From NCBI RefSeq assembly GCF_000973105.1, contig NC_015844.1:310001-374000 (forward strand): 64,000 nt of DNA, written 5' to 3'. Made by a program: the position numbers and the translations under genes. The stretch comes from Zobellia galactanivorans. GTDB lineage: Bacteria > Bacteroidota > Bacteroidia > Flavobacteriales > Flavobacteriaceae. This document shows, in pieces, positions 27,016 through 36,543 of the stretch (positions are counted from its first letter, which is position 1; each line of letters begins with the position of its first letter). Below the pieces are notes generated by a model, which was given only the letters and a program-made list of their open reading frames with translations, searched no databases and had not been told where the DNA came from.

Positions 27016-29022
27016 TCAATATCCTAAAAAGGGGATTCGCCCTATCTCCAAGCCATCGGTCTCAAGTACCGGTTTTATCACGTTTTTTCCATTGACCGTC
27101 TGATAACGGACCCCTTCGTCTATGGGGCTGTATTCCGTTTCTATAAAGAGATCTCCCCGGTCATACTTCACATATCTATGGGGATTCTTCCTATAATGTT
27201 GATACGCCTTATAATTATCTTCCACCTTTGCCCCGCCCATCTTTTTCCTAAACTGTTCAAAAGATGAATACTCCTTCGTAGAAGCCACTTCACATACAAA
27301 ACCATTCCCTATTAAAGCGAACTGATTACGTGTAAAGTCGATCGGTTTCCCTTGATAATTGAAGAACTCTATGACCGTATAACCTTCCCTCTCTTGAATC
27401 CGAAGGTCGTATTCCGAACCATAGTTTACGGGTACCAGTGGCACAAACGCCATATACACATCCCCATCTTTCACATAAATGGTCTTATGGCCTTTGGCCG
27501 TAAAGTCTTTTCCCGAGATATTATCATCACCCACCCATATTTCATCTATGGTGTTGGCCCCATCCCCCCATTGATCATTGGGAATATAGATACCTACGCT
27601 TAGGCTACTTACTTGTTCCCGGTTATATCGTTTTGGACGATAGAGAACCACGGCGGTATTTTTATGTTGGGTGACCAGGCGTCTTCCCCTTTCACTGTAT
27701 AGAATTCCCCGATCTCCATATCCGTCGGTTGGTCCCGATAATTTTTCCTGCCCATTGACAATAAAGCGCGAAAAGATGGTCGCTGTATTTTTGGGGCTCT
27801 TAACTATGTTCTTTTTAGGATAGGTAAGCAAAAAACTTTCGGTCTGCTCACCTGAATGGTAAGGTATAGAAGCGGAACCTATGGTATACTTTTCGGTCAT
27901 ATAGGTTTCTATGCGACTGTTCCATGCCCCGTAAGGTTCCAAATCGTAATCGACAAAGGGGTCCATGGCATCGGCATTGATCCCCAACTTCTCCATTCCC
28001 CTATCGTCATAGCTGGCACATCCATCTGCGGTAGCAAGGAAATGAAATGGATATTGTCGGTTCTTTACCCAATCGACAAGATATTTCGGACAATGGTACT
28101 CATTTCCATAACAGGAAGCCGCCCTCACCTTTATCCATTCTTCACTGGGAAGGAAATAATCGTCAAGACGGAAGTAAGGAGTAAGGTCGCCCAATACAAA
28201 ATCGAACATAGCGAACGGAAGTCCAACCCCTCTCATATCCCATTGATATGCCCTCGACCAAGGCCCCACCATTTTGGCCGTAGGGAGGTGGTAATGTGCC
28301 AATACATCGATCCAAAGACGCTCCTCTATTTCGAGGGCCAATTTTTTAATCGTGCTATCTTGCGTCATCTCGGCGATCATAGCTATGGGCTCTATCTGTA
28401 AAAAGCAATAAGCCTGCGAACTGTATTCCGTGTTTACCCCACTACGGGTAAGTTGCTCCTTGAACATTTGCAAACGTTCCCTGCCTTTGTCGACCTGTAT
28501 CGTATTACCGGTACGCTCGCCGTACAAAATATTGCCACAGGTGGCCATACAGGGAAAATTATCATTGGTCCCTACAAAGTTCCAATGGTCTTCCAAAAAG
28601 CCATCGGCAATGGTTTTTAAGTGACCTTCGAGCTTTACTTTGGCCCTTTCACTGACCAGCGCGCCGTATTTTGACAGTAAAAAGTTGACACGATGCCACT
28701 CTTGATAGTAATCGGGAAAATTTTCGAGGTAGCGATTGGCTTGGGCAATGGCCTTTTTATGGCCCGAGGCAAAGGCCGCTTGACAATAAGCCAGCGGTTC
28801 CAAAGAACGGGTAAAACCCCACTCTTCCTTTCCTTTCCACTCTCCCTGTTTTGAAAAGTAGGCCAAGCGTTCGGGCGTAAAGAAATGCTTCAGTTGGTCT
28901 TTGGCCCTCTCTTTATCAAGATGGTCATATGAACGGTCTAATTGGCCCTTTGCCTCCGTCGGTAAAAGTGCCATAACGAATAGACAAACTGCAAAAAGGA
29001 ATGTTTCGAACGTTTTTTTCAT
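27016..29022 (-). CDS. Secreted protein of unknown family, possible toroid plus beta-sandwich lyase
   Basis: I do not recognise the family. The protein has 668 residues with a signal peptide at about 1-27 (LFVMALLPTEAKGQ). The first 330 residues are helical with repeated aromatic and Asn/Cys motifs (EPLAYCQAAFASGHKKAI, NDNFPCMATCGNILYGERTG, EYSSQAYCFLQIEPIAMIAEM, GPWSRAYQWDMRG). These recall the barrel of toroid-fold lyases. The rest is beta-rich (GSASIPYHSGEQTESFLLTYP; TVIEFFNYQGKPIDFTRNQFALIGNGF). It sits between the two heparinase-like genes in the same operon, 29 bases upstream of the 1689-residue gene. Together this makes an uncharacterised lyase or hydrolase plausible. Candidate catalytic residues would be the conserved-looking Asn, His, Tyr and Arg in the motifs above. 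Confidence 0.7.
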   Translation of the reverse strand: MKKTFETFLFAVCLFVMALLPTEAKGQLDRSYDHLDKERAKDQLKHFFTPERLAYFSKQGEWKGKEEWGFTRSLEPLAYCQAAFASGHKKAIAQANRYLENFPDYYQEWHRVNFLLSKYGALVSERAKVKLEGHLKTIADGFLEDHWNFVGTNDNFPCMATCGNILYGERTGNTIQVDKGRERLQMFKEQLTRSGVNTEYSSQAYCFLQIEPIAMIAEMTQDSTIKKLALEIEERLWIDVLAHYHLPTAKMVGPWSRAYQWDMRGVGLPFAMFDFVLGDLTPYFRLDDYFLPSEEWIKVRAASCYGNEYHCPKYLVDWVKNRQYPFHFLATADGCASYDDRGMEKLGINADAMDPFVDYDLEPYGAWNSRIETYMTEKYTIGSASIPYHSGEQTESFLLTYPKKNIVKSPKNTATIFSRFIVNGQEKLSGPTDGYGDRGILYSERGRRLVTQHKNTAVVLYRPKRYNREQVSSLSVGIYIPNDQWGDGANTIDEIWVGDDNISGKDFTAKGHKTIYVKDGDVYMAFVPLVPVNYGSEYDLRIQEREGYTVIEFFNYQGKPIDFTRNQFALIGNGFVCEVASTKEYSSFEQFRKKMGGAKVEDNYKAYQHYRKNPHRYVKYDRGDLFIETEYSPIDEGVRYQTVNGKNVIKPVLETDGLEIGRIPFLGY

Positions 29023-29152
29023 TTGGTTTGGTCTTTGTTCCCGGGGTCGGTTTATCGGTTTTACAATCGTACAATACGACCGGTCGATACAGGGCCGGCC
29101 CTAACCCCAGATAGTGAATCGGTAAATTATGTTTCGCTTCGCACAAGCCTTT

Positions 29153-31744
29153 TTAGATTTCTGCGATTACTTTTCCCTTACGGATTACCTTGTAGGTGGT
29201 ACGCCCCTTTTCGTCCTCCTTAAAAATGACCCTATCTTTCTGGTCTTGCCATTCTATGGAGACTTCGGTCTTAGATTCGTTCCATTTTACCAGCGGTTTT
29301 TCCTCTCCATGATAGTAGGGAAAAAGCAGCATCTTGAAATTAGGATTCACCCCATAGGAAGGAATGACCAAGCGCTTGGCCATACCAAAACTTCTACCAT
29401 CGGGCCAATCTCTTGCATCTTTGTATTCAAAGGTTTCCAACCGTATCTGGGGATTCTTGAACTCGTCTTCGGGAACGGTACGATCCAAAACCTTGACCAA
29501 TAATTGGGCGTCTCCCTCTTTCGGTTCGAATTTTAAGGTACCCCAGGCCCCTTCGGTCCTTTTCGTATCACCGCCTAGTATGATTTCGTCAATTTGAAGA
29601 CTAAGCATTTCCACATCGCTATCGACCATCATGATCCATTCATAGGTGTGGTCTTTGCTGTCTTTTTGAATATCGTCTACCACCAGCGCATAAGGATGTG
29701 CCCCTCGAACGAGTCCTGCCGAACGAAACGCTTTTTCAACGGGATTGTGCTTTACACGAACCGGACGGGCATATTCATCCCACATTCTGGGATCGCCACT
29801 TTCAAAGCCGTTGTAGTAGGCTTCGACCACAGGTGAACGGTCGATATTCGCCTTCCAGTCAAAATTTGGGTGTTTGGCCAGCCATTTATCGGTTTCCCCG
29901 GTCAAGTATTCCCATCGTTTAAAACGGCGTCTTGGTTGGTCTTTGTCGGCAAACCCGCTCAATGTACCTTGCCAATACCAATCGTACGCATACTTGGCGT
30001 TCAAAACCCCAAACGTAGCGTCGTTGTTATCTACAAGGCCCAACCATTCTCCCGGGGGCGGCACATAACCTTGTCCCTTACCGTCGATGATCACACAATT
30101 ATGATGTCGTGATTCTATACCCCTAAAACGATCGATCGCCCATGCCCTTCCGACTCCAGAAAAGGTAAAATTACCGCGATCGGCATGTTGATGGCTTGGC
30201 CCTATTTGGTCATCGCGGCATTCCAATTGTAGCTGTACCTCATCGTCACCCCAATTCGAACGGGTAATCAAGGACTTGCGTTCGGGATCAAAATACGTAT
30301 TTGGGAGTCCTAATCGCTTTCCCGCTTCAAAATCGATCGGCAAGGGGTCATCCGCAAAAATAATTTGATATATGACATAGCCTCTTCCTCCGTCCAACTT
30401 ATCGCCGCCGCCATTTTGATAGGCGAGGGTTTCTTGTAAAACATAATTTACCAAAGGATCTTGGGGATAACTCCGCTTCCAGGCGAGAAGGGTCTGCAGG
30501 GTAGGCCCGGCCTCTCCCCCATCACCATGGCTAAGAAAACGTGCACCTCCCGGCTGTACCGAATTGGCATACCATTTCAATGAGTTGTACCAACGCTTCT
30601 GATTCCATAGATTATGCCCTCTTCTGGCCATGGCCACAAGTGCGGGCCCGTGCCATCGCAAACCATATTGGGTATATCCTATAGCCTCTTTGCTCATCCC
30701 CATTTCTGACCATCCGTATTTTTGGTAATCGGTCTGAACTTCTTTCTGGTGTTCGTAGACACGAGCATCGTTACCCTCTTCCCCTTCAGTAGCCAAAGAG
30801 GTCAGCAATAGTCCCGATCCTACGGCAACCCAGTTCCAATTACGGAAATGATGGGGCATATGTGAGCCCATGGCCGTCTTTCCTTTGGTGTAAGTATTCA
30901 AAAGGTTTCTACAGCTCTTCTGCTGTCTTTTATTCATCCAGTTATAGGCGAAATCATATAAAAAGGCAAAATAAGGCTCACCTCCAATGGCGTCTTTTCG
31001 ACCGCTACGCCACACATCACTGTTGAGTTGTGAATTGAATTTTAAAGCATTGCCATCATCCCCTCCTTGGGATAGAATTTCCGACGCGCTTTTAAAGGCT
31101 CGGTCCATTTGATCCAAATTCTTTTGATAGATTTTCCCGAGGTTGGTTATCACCGTGGCCAGTTCAGCCCCTTTTTCCGTGTCGTCTCGCAATAGGCAGT
31201 CGAATGTTTCCAATAAAAGGACATAAAGAAACTGCGGACGGTGGTGCCAACTCACCCCATCGCTTTCCCCTGCTTTGGCATAATTATCAAGTAAACCCTT
31301 AGCTTTCTTTATATTTCCGGCCAATAAGGCTTGATAGACATTGTAACTGGCCGTATGTTCCTTACGGATCGATACATCTTGGTATGCCCTTAAGTTTTTT
31401 AAGGCGAGCCTTCCGGTCTGCGTATTCTCGGACCGGTTTCTAATATCCTCCAAATCCTCCGGGGAAAATAAAATTCTTGGATGCACCCCAGGTTCAGGTA
31501 CGGTTCCGAAGGCATCCTTTACAAAGAAAGGAGAATCAAGGGCCTCCATCTTGATTTCAGGGGAAGCGGGCCATTGATATTCCCCATTAAGAATTTGTTC
31601 CGCGGAATATTCGCCCGGAAGCTCCTTCTTTTTCAGCAAATTTTCTTGTCCCCCACCAGAGACCTGTCCCTCACTTTCGTTATAGGCCAACAGCCCTATA
31701 AAGCAAAGTGCTACAGTTATTCTTTTATTCATAACTAGATTCAA
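29153..31744 (-). CDS. Heparinase-II/III-like polysaccharide lyase candidate
   Basis: Secreted protein of 863 residues, likely a polysaccharide lyase cleaving a uronate glycan by beta-elimination. The start may be ATG 31744 or 31732; both give a signal peptide ending near residue 27. The helical toroid spans about 85-450 with SHMPHHFRNWNWV (His298, His299, Asn302, Asn304) and SKEAIGYTQYGLRWHG (Tyr357, Tyr360). The beta-sandwich follows with the heparinase II/III signature HQHADRGNFTFSG (His518, His520, Asp522). The N-terminal TVPEPGVHPRILFSPEDLE and the C-terminal PYALVVDDIQKD and MLLFPYYHG are shared with the 1689-residue protein, so the two are paralogues of about one quarter identity by eye. 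It carries no binding modules. The exact PL family needs a profile search. Confidence 0.83.
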   Translation of the reverse strand: MNLVMNKRITVALCFIGLLAYNESEGQVSGGGQENLLKKKELPGEYSAEQILNGEYQWPASPEIKMEALDSPFFVKDAFGTVPEPGVHPRILFSPEDLEDIRNRSENTQTGRLALKNLRAYQDVSIRKEHTASYNVYQALLAGNIKKAKGLLDNYAKAGESDGVSWHHRPQFLYVLLLETFDCLLRDDTEKGAELATVITNLGKIYQKNLDQMDRAFKSASEILSQGGDDGNALKFNSQLNSDVWRSGRKDAIGGEPYFAFLYDFAYNWMNKRQQKSCRNLLNTYTKGKTAMGSHMPHHFRNWNWVAVGSGLLLTSLATEGEEGNDARVYEHQKEVQTDYQKYGWSEMGMSKEAIGYTQYGLRWHGPALVAMARRGHNLWNQKRWYNSLKWYANSVQPGGARFLSHGDGGEAGPTLQTLLAWKRSYPQDPLVNYVLQETLAYQNGGGDKLDGGRGYVIYQIIFADDPLPIDFEAGKRLGLPNTYFDPERKSLITRSNWGDDEVQLQLECRDDQIGPSHQHADRGNFTFSGVGRAWAIDRFRGIESRHHNCVIIDGKGQGYVPPPGEWLGLVDNNDATFGVLNAKYAYDWYWQGTLSGFADKDQPRRRFKRWEYLTGETDKWLAKHPNFDWKANIDRSPVVEAYYNGFESGDPRMWDEYARPVRVKHNPVEKAFRSAGLVRGAHPYALVVDDIQKDSKDHTYEWIMMVDSDVEMLSLQIDEIILGGDTKRTEGAWGTLKFEPKEGDAQLLVKVLDRTVPEDEFKNPQIRLETFEYKDARDWPDGRSFGMAKRLVIPSYGVNPNFKMLLFPYYHGEEKPLVKWNESKTEVSIEWQDQKDRVIFKEDEKGRTTYKVIRKGKVIAEI

Positions 31745-31984
31745 GTTTTATATTCGACTCAAAATTTTATTTCTTCAATACGCCTTTTCCGCCCCCTCTT
31801 GGGAAAGAGATCCTGCTGAGAACAAAATAAGGCCACCTTCCCTTTTTTTATCGGTCCCCAAGGTGCAATCTCTTACGCTAAGGTTGCACAACAGGGTTTT
31901 AAGGCCTATATAATGGGCGTTCATAAAAATATTTCAAGCAGAAAGGAGCTTGGCATCTACCCTTTATCAACTTGGCTAAACAAG

Positions 31985-34318
31985 TTATTCCAAGCCCTTA
32001 TACTCCTTTTTTTTCTTCATGGCCTTTGAACCGTAGTAGTTGCCAACGCGTCGTTTTTCGGACACGGGTTTTAATACGAAATGCTTTGTTTGGTCAGTAT
32101 GCAGTATGACCTCTTCATTTTTTTTCAAATCAATGGAAAAGAGTCCTTCCCCTATGTTCTCCATTTTAAATTTTCGCTTCCCCGAGGTCAATATTTTCCC
32201 TTTTATTCCCGGTGCTATTATCAAGGGGGCCCCTGCCAGACTCTTTATTTTCACAAAATCGGTTTTTCCTTTTTCGCGTTTGGCAGAAACCAGAAAAGCC
32301 CCTTCCGTTCTCAGGTCGGCAAAACTGGCATCGGCCCAGACATCTGGCATTGCCGGAAATACCCGTATCTTGTTTCCCCAACTTTGCAGAAGCATATCAT
32401 GAATACTTTGGGCCCCTGAAAGCGGGGTCTCGATACAAGGCCCATCTTCAACATATAAGGTATTCGGCCGAAGAAATTCGCCCCACAGTCCTTTCAAATA
32501 GTCTAAGGCCAGATTGCCCTCCCCTAGGGTCGCGGCCATAGACGAAGCACCCGTATACGAATACCCCATTAAGTATTCTTTTTTAGATTGCCAATGATTT
32601 AATGACCGCTGTATCCGTTCCCGTCCATTAGGCTGATCAATATGTACCAGGTGCAAGGGATAAACCATTAATAAATGTGAAAAATGACGATGCGATCTGT
32701 CATAGGCTTGGTCCTTTCCTATCATAAAGCCTTCTTCATTTTCGGGAAAATCAACTAGGTTTTCCAATACATCTTTCCATTTTGGAGCCAAGGGATCGGA
32801 AATTTGCAGTATTTCCGCACTCTCCAACAAGGTTTCACACCCCCAACGGATCAACGCCAAGTCAAAATTACAATCGTCATAAGATTGCCCATATTCAGGG
32901 GAGTAGGTCTTGGGTAAGTGTAATTTTCCATCGGGACCTCCCTTAAGAAAATAGAGGTAATAATTGATTGCCCCCCTTAATAAGGGAAAGACCTTTTCTC
33001 TCAGTAACGATTCGTCCATAGAATACCGGTATTGCAACCACAGATTATGACAGGCCCAAGGAAGCAGCCCGATTTCAGGTGTATTCGCTTGGTCAAGTAT
33101 CCAATCTCCCGAATCGACTCCCGGAATACCCACCGAGGCAATGCAGTCAGTTCCTGCCGCCCTACCGATTCCATAGGACTCTTTTCGGTAAACTTCTGGT
33201 AAATTGTTCCTTAGGTTTTCACGATTATCCCACAAAGCATTGAGCAAAGACTCCCCTAAAGGCAAGCGGTTTGAGGTGTAAACCGGCCAATAGGTCAATT
33301 GTACGTTTAAATTCCATGTAGCATAGGGCCATGCCGTTTTTTCGAGCCAAGGGCCGTGATTATCAATATAAGCCCGGTCTTTTCTGGTTGCCGATGCCAG
33401 TTTGTACATCTGTATCCAATAAAAGCTTTCGAACTTATTATCGGGAATGGATACAAAACTCTGAGGATAATAGTTATGCCACCATTGTCTATGGCTACGC
33501 TCCAATTCCGAAAAGTGCTTTGCGCGAGTTTGGGCCACTGTTGCCACTGCTAGGTCTTTGGCTTTGTTATCGGGCCAACTGTGGGATACATTTACCACCA
33601 AGGTCCTGCCCTTGCCCGTATCGATTTCTTTCCAAGCCGTTACCGTCTGTCCCGATTCCAAGAGGGGCTGTAAGCAATAGGAAATACCTTCGGTTTCCCC
33701 CAGTTCAAAGGGAGGATTCTCTTTGTAGCCTTCAAAAACCCTAAACGGCTGATCCTTATCAATACCCCACAATTGTCTGGGGCTGATAGCCTTTTCCCCC
33801 TCCCACTTCCATTCAAAACCATTCTCCCCTTCGGTGGCGTTCACTTCGGTAACCACCAGCATACTTTCGGCATGAACATAAGACCTGAGAAGTATTTCAC
33901 CTGCACTGGTTCTAATTTTAGCGCTAGTCTCCGCATTCCACAAATCAAGGCGCATAGAAGCCTCTTCTATTTCCCCTTTGGGCACTAACAGAAAATGGCC
34001 TATTGGCAAACGCCCTCGACTATACGGTGTTTCCCCTTGATCATCACCCCTATGGTCTTGAACGTCGGAACGGCAGATTTCCATTCGAATAGCGTTTTTA
34101 CCGGGAACCTTATAGAGCATATTCCCTAGCATACCGTTCCCCATAAAAGCTCCTTCCGTGTAGGCTTCAGGCAATTGTTCCCAAACCAAATCGTGATCGG
34201 ACAGAAAGGACGGCCAATCGAGTTTTACCTCAACTTCAGGTATCTCGCCACAGCTACCCATTATCGTACCGATGCATAGGACCAATAGGGCCCTTACCAT
34301 TTTCAATGAATTACGCAT
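31985..34318 (-). CDS. GH95-like glycoside hydrolase lipoprotein
   Basis: Predicted exo-acting glycosidase of 777 residues, anchored by Cys23 (TIMGSC). It has an N-terminal beta-sandwich (about 35-270; GAFMGNGMLGNMLY), a linker, and an alpha/alpha-barrel with motifs like those of family GH95: AWPYATWNLNVQLTYWPVYTSN, KTYSPEYGQSYDDCNFDLALIRWGCETL and HRHFSHLLMVYPL. The C-terminal beta domain includes SWGNKIRVFPAMPDVWADASFADLRTEGAFLVSAKRE. GH95 enzymes cleave alpha-L-fucosyl or alpha-L-galactosyl ends by inversion. The last 15 residues are strongly basic (KAMKKKKEYKG), which is odd for a surface lipoprotein. It follows susD2 after a 531-base gap with a hairpin. The glycan may therefore carry fucose or L-galactose side groups; that is inference. 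Confidence 0.82.
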   Translation of the reverse strand: MRNSLKMVRALLVLCIGTIMGSCGEIPEVEVKLDWPSFLSDHDLVWEQLPEAYTEGAFMGNGMLGNMLYKVPGKNAIRMEICRSDVQDHRGDDQGETPYSRGRLPIGHFLLVPKGEIEEASMRLDLWNAETSAKIRTSAGEILLRSYVHAESMLVVTEVNATEGENGFEWKWEGEKAISPRQLWGIDKDQPFRVFEGYKENPPFELGETEGISYCLQPLLESGQTVTAWKEIDTGKGRTLVVNVSHSWPDNKAKDLAVATVAQTRAKHFSELERSHRQWWHNYYPQSFVSIPDNKFESFYWIQMYKLASATRKDRAYIDNHGPWLEKTAWPYATWNLNVQLTYWPVYTSNRLPLGESLLNALWDNRENLRNNLPEVYRKESYGIGRAAGTDCIASVGIPGVDSGDWILDQANTPEIGLLPWACHNLWLQYRYSMDESLLREKVFPLLRGAINYYLYFLKGGPDGKLHLPKTYSPEYGQSYDDCNFDLALIRWGCETLLESAEILQISDPLAPKWKDVLENLVDFPENEEGFMIGKDQAYDRSHRHFSHLLMVYPLHLVHIDQPNGRERIQRSLNHWQSKKEYLMGYSYTGASSMAATLGEGNLALDYLKGLWGEFLRPNTLYVEDGPCIETPLSGAQSIHDMLLQSWGNKIRVFPAMPDVWADASFADLRTEGAFLVSAKREKGKTDFVKIKSLAGAPLIIAPGIKGKILTSGKRKFKMENIGEGLFSIDLKKNEEVILHTDQTKHFVLKPVSEKRRVGNYYGSKAMKKKKEYKGLE

Positions 34319-34849
34319 TTGTTCTTTTTTGCATAGTGAACATTCCCTTTATTCTTTCTATTTCGTTCTGTATGAAGTTTTCTCTCGCCCTACCGTTTAT
34401 ATAAATGCCCCATATCAGGTACAATGCCCTTTGGGATTCCAAAAAAATTAAGACAAGGGTGTTGCCCGAATTTTGGTATTTTCAGAGGGTTTTAAAGGAC
34501 GGATTGTTTACGCCCATTCCCCGTGATTACTGTCTATGACAGAAAAAACAGTAGTATCGACGATATAAGTTTAGTGGTAGGTTTTGGAAAGGAAATCGTC
34601 GGTAATCGTATAAAACAGCAGGTTTAAAGATAATCCTGTTCTTTATTTTACTTGCTCTACTGTCTGCGATGAAACTCCTTTTGAAAAAAACCCCACCGAC
34701 CTCCCTTCCCATATGATGGTTGCATTTAAAATACAGCGTCATACCGGAAGGGACCTCTGGTGCCTCAAAAAATCGAAAGGTTGAAGATGGCAGTTAAAAA
34801 AACTGCCAAATCAAGGGCAATATATAGAACTCTTGGCTCTACTTGTTTA
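34319..34849 (-). promoter_or_regulatory. Gap between susD2 and the GH95-like gene, with attenuator-like hairpin
   Basis: No gene is visible in these 531 bases. A perfect 8-bp hairpin, TGGCAGTT (34788-34795) with AACTGCCA (34801-34808), lies 42 bases after the susD2 stop. On the minus strand it is followed by T-rich sequence (CGATTTTTTG). It resembles the terminator after susD1, so expression of the enzyme genes may be lower than that of susCD. The rest may hold a secondary promoter for the enzymes. Confidence 0.5.
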
Positions 34850-36526
34850 TTAGTTGTTGTAATTGTCGTTATAATCGGTTTCTCCCAAAGGAACGGGGGT
34901 ATACATGCCTTCATAAGGAAAAGCAATGGCAGGAATAGCAACTCCGGCTTCGTTGAATTTATTACCGTCAATTTCCTTTTTAAAACCTTTCATGTACAAC
35001 ATGCGATCTCCACCTTCACCGGCAAGCTCCCTTAATCGTTCTTCCTCTACCGATTGTGCAGTAACCGAAGCCAGACCCGTCAGACCTGCCCTTTGTCGCA
35101 CCACATTAACATCGGCGGTAGCACCGATTACATCATTGTTTACAGAAAGGCGAAGCATGGCTCGTGACAGGTAAAGCTCAGCCAATCGCATCAAAGGCAG
35201 TTGGGCATACCTTCCATCTTCGGCCCGATAATACTTATCGATCCAAATATGGTTTTTTGTTACCTTGGGATTACCGTCAAAAGAAGTCATATATGCCACT
35301 CTTTCCGGTACCGACATACCCACGGTATCCACTGCAGCATTTCTATCTGCTCCTGCCTTTAGGAAATAATAAAGTTGATTGAACCTTTTATCGGCCAAGG
35401 CTTCAGGTGTAGGGGTATTTGTAGTCATATCCATCCAACCCATTCGCCCCAAGGCGTAATAAGACAATGCCATGGTTCCGGCCCAACTCTGTACCCAACC
35501 GTTCACATTACCGTTCTCGTCAAGTGTACCATCACCTCTACCGCCTCCATTGGCCCTGTAATAGCCTATTTTGGTCATTCGCGCAAAGGGAATATCATTA
35601 TCACTTGATTCAGGACGAAAAGCCACCTCCCAAATCACCTCATTCGCTTTGGCGTCGCCAAAATTTCTTGTCCAGGCCATTTCAGGATCTTGGGAAAGGT
35701 CATAATACCCTTTGGCATCTACCGCATCGGTAATGACAAAATTGCATTCATCCAAGGCCCCGGCATGGTCGCCCATAGCAAATTTTATGCGATACAATAG
35801 GGTCGCTGCTGCATACTTATTAGCTCGACCCGCTTTAGCGTGTTGTTCAGGAAGCAGCTCTTTTGCCTTTTGCAAATCGGAAACCATCAAATCATAAAAT
35901 TCTTGAACGCTTCCCAATTGTGAACTCCGCAATGCATCGGCCGTTTCGTCAAAATTCTGTTTTAACGGAATATATCTTCCCGAATTATCCCCTCCCGGTA
36001 CGTAGGTAGGCATAAAGCCCTTGGCCAAATGATAATTGGTCCAGGCTCTCATGAAGTACAACTCCCCCTTTTGCTGTTGCAGCTGATTTCGATCTTCGGG
36101 AGTCATAGCAGAAAAGGCATCGGTACCTTCTTGCTCTTTCTCCTCGATAAATTTCAAACCTGGTAATATTTGGTTCAAAACCCTGTATAGTTGGGCAAAC
36201 TCGGCATCGCCCTCTGAATTGGATACCGCCGTAAAATCACGGTCGTATTGATTGATCGCGGCATGCTCCAAAGGTTGATGGTCAGTATGGGTTGAAATAT
36301 CACTTATTACAAAATCGCGATATGCCGAATAACCATAAGGGGCAGTCCAACCTGAGTTAAGAAAAAATCCGTAGTAAGAATCCACAACGGAAAGCTCAAA
36401 CTCATCCACACTGTTCCAAGGGAACAATTGAGGGCGTTCCAACTCAAAAAATTCATCGTCATTGCACTGTACAAAAACCAAAGCCAATAGCGATAACAAT
36501 ATTAAAGTACTATATCTATTTTTCAT
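34850..36526 (-). CDS. SusD/RagB-like surface binding lipoprotein (locus 2)
   Basis: SusD family lipoprotein of 558 residues with Cys21 (LVFVQC) followed by an acidic NDDEFF, a surface-export type signal. Family regions are the N-terminal helices (LQQQKGELYFMRAWTNYHLAKGF; GRANKYAAATLLYRIKFAM) and the C-terminal part (LPLMRLAELYLSRAMLRLS; RELAGEGGDRMLYMKGFKK). It begins 17 bases after the susC2 stop and should form the binding lid of that transporter for the uronate glycan handled by the locus. The C-terminus (PFPYEGMYTPVPLGE) replaces the common FPIP motif, a small deviation. Confidence 0.92.
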   Translation of the reverse strand: MKNRYSTLILLSLLALVFVQCNDDEFFELERPQLFPWNSVDEFELSVVDSYYGFFLNSGWTAPYGYSAYRDFVISDISTHTDHQPLEHAAINQYDRDFTAVSNSEGDAEFAQLYRVLNQILPGLKFIEEKEQEGTDAFSAMTPEDRNQLQQQKGELYFMRAWTNYHLAKGFMPTYVPGGDNSGRYIPLKQNFDETADALRSSQLGSVQEFYDLMVSDLQKAKELLPEQHAKAGRANKYAAATLLYRIKFAMGDHAGALDECNFVITDAVDAKGYYDLSQDPEMAWTRNFGDAKANEVIWEVAFRPESSDNDIPFARMTKIGYYRANGGGRGDGTLDENGNVNGWVQSWAGTMALSYYALGRMGWMDMTTNTPTPEALADKRFNQLYYFLKAGADRNAAVDTVGMSVPERVAYMTSFDGNPKVTKNHIWIDKYYRAEDGRYAQLPLMRLAELYLSRAMLRLSVNNDVIGATADVNVVRQRAGLTGLASVTAQSVEEERLRELAGEGGDRMLYMKGFKKEIDGNKFNEAGVAIPAIAFPYEGMYTPVPLGETDYNDNYNN

Positions 36527-36543
36527 CGTTTGTCTTTTTTTGA

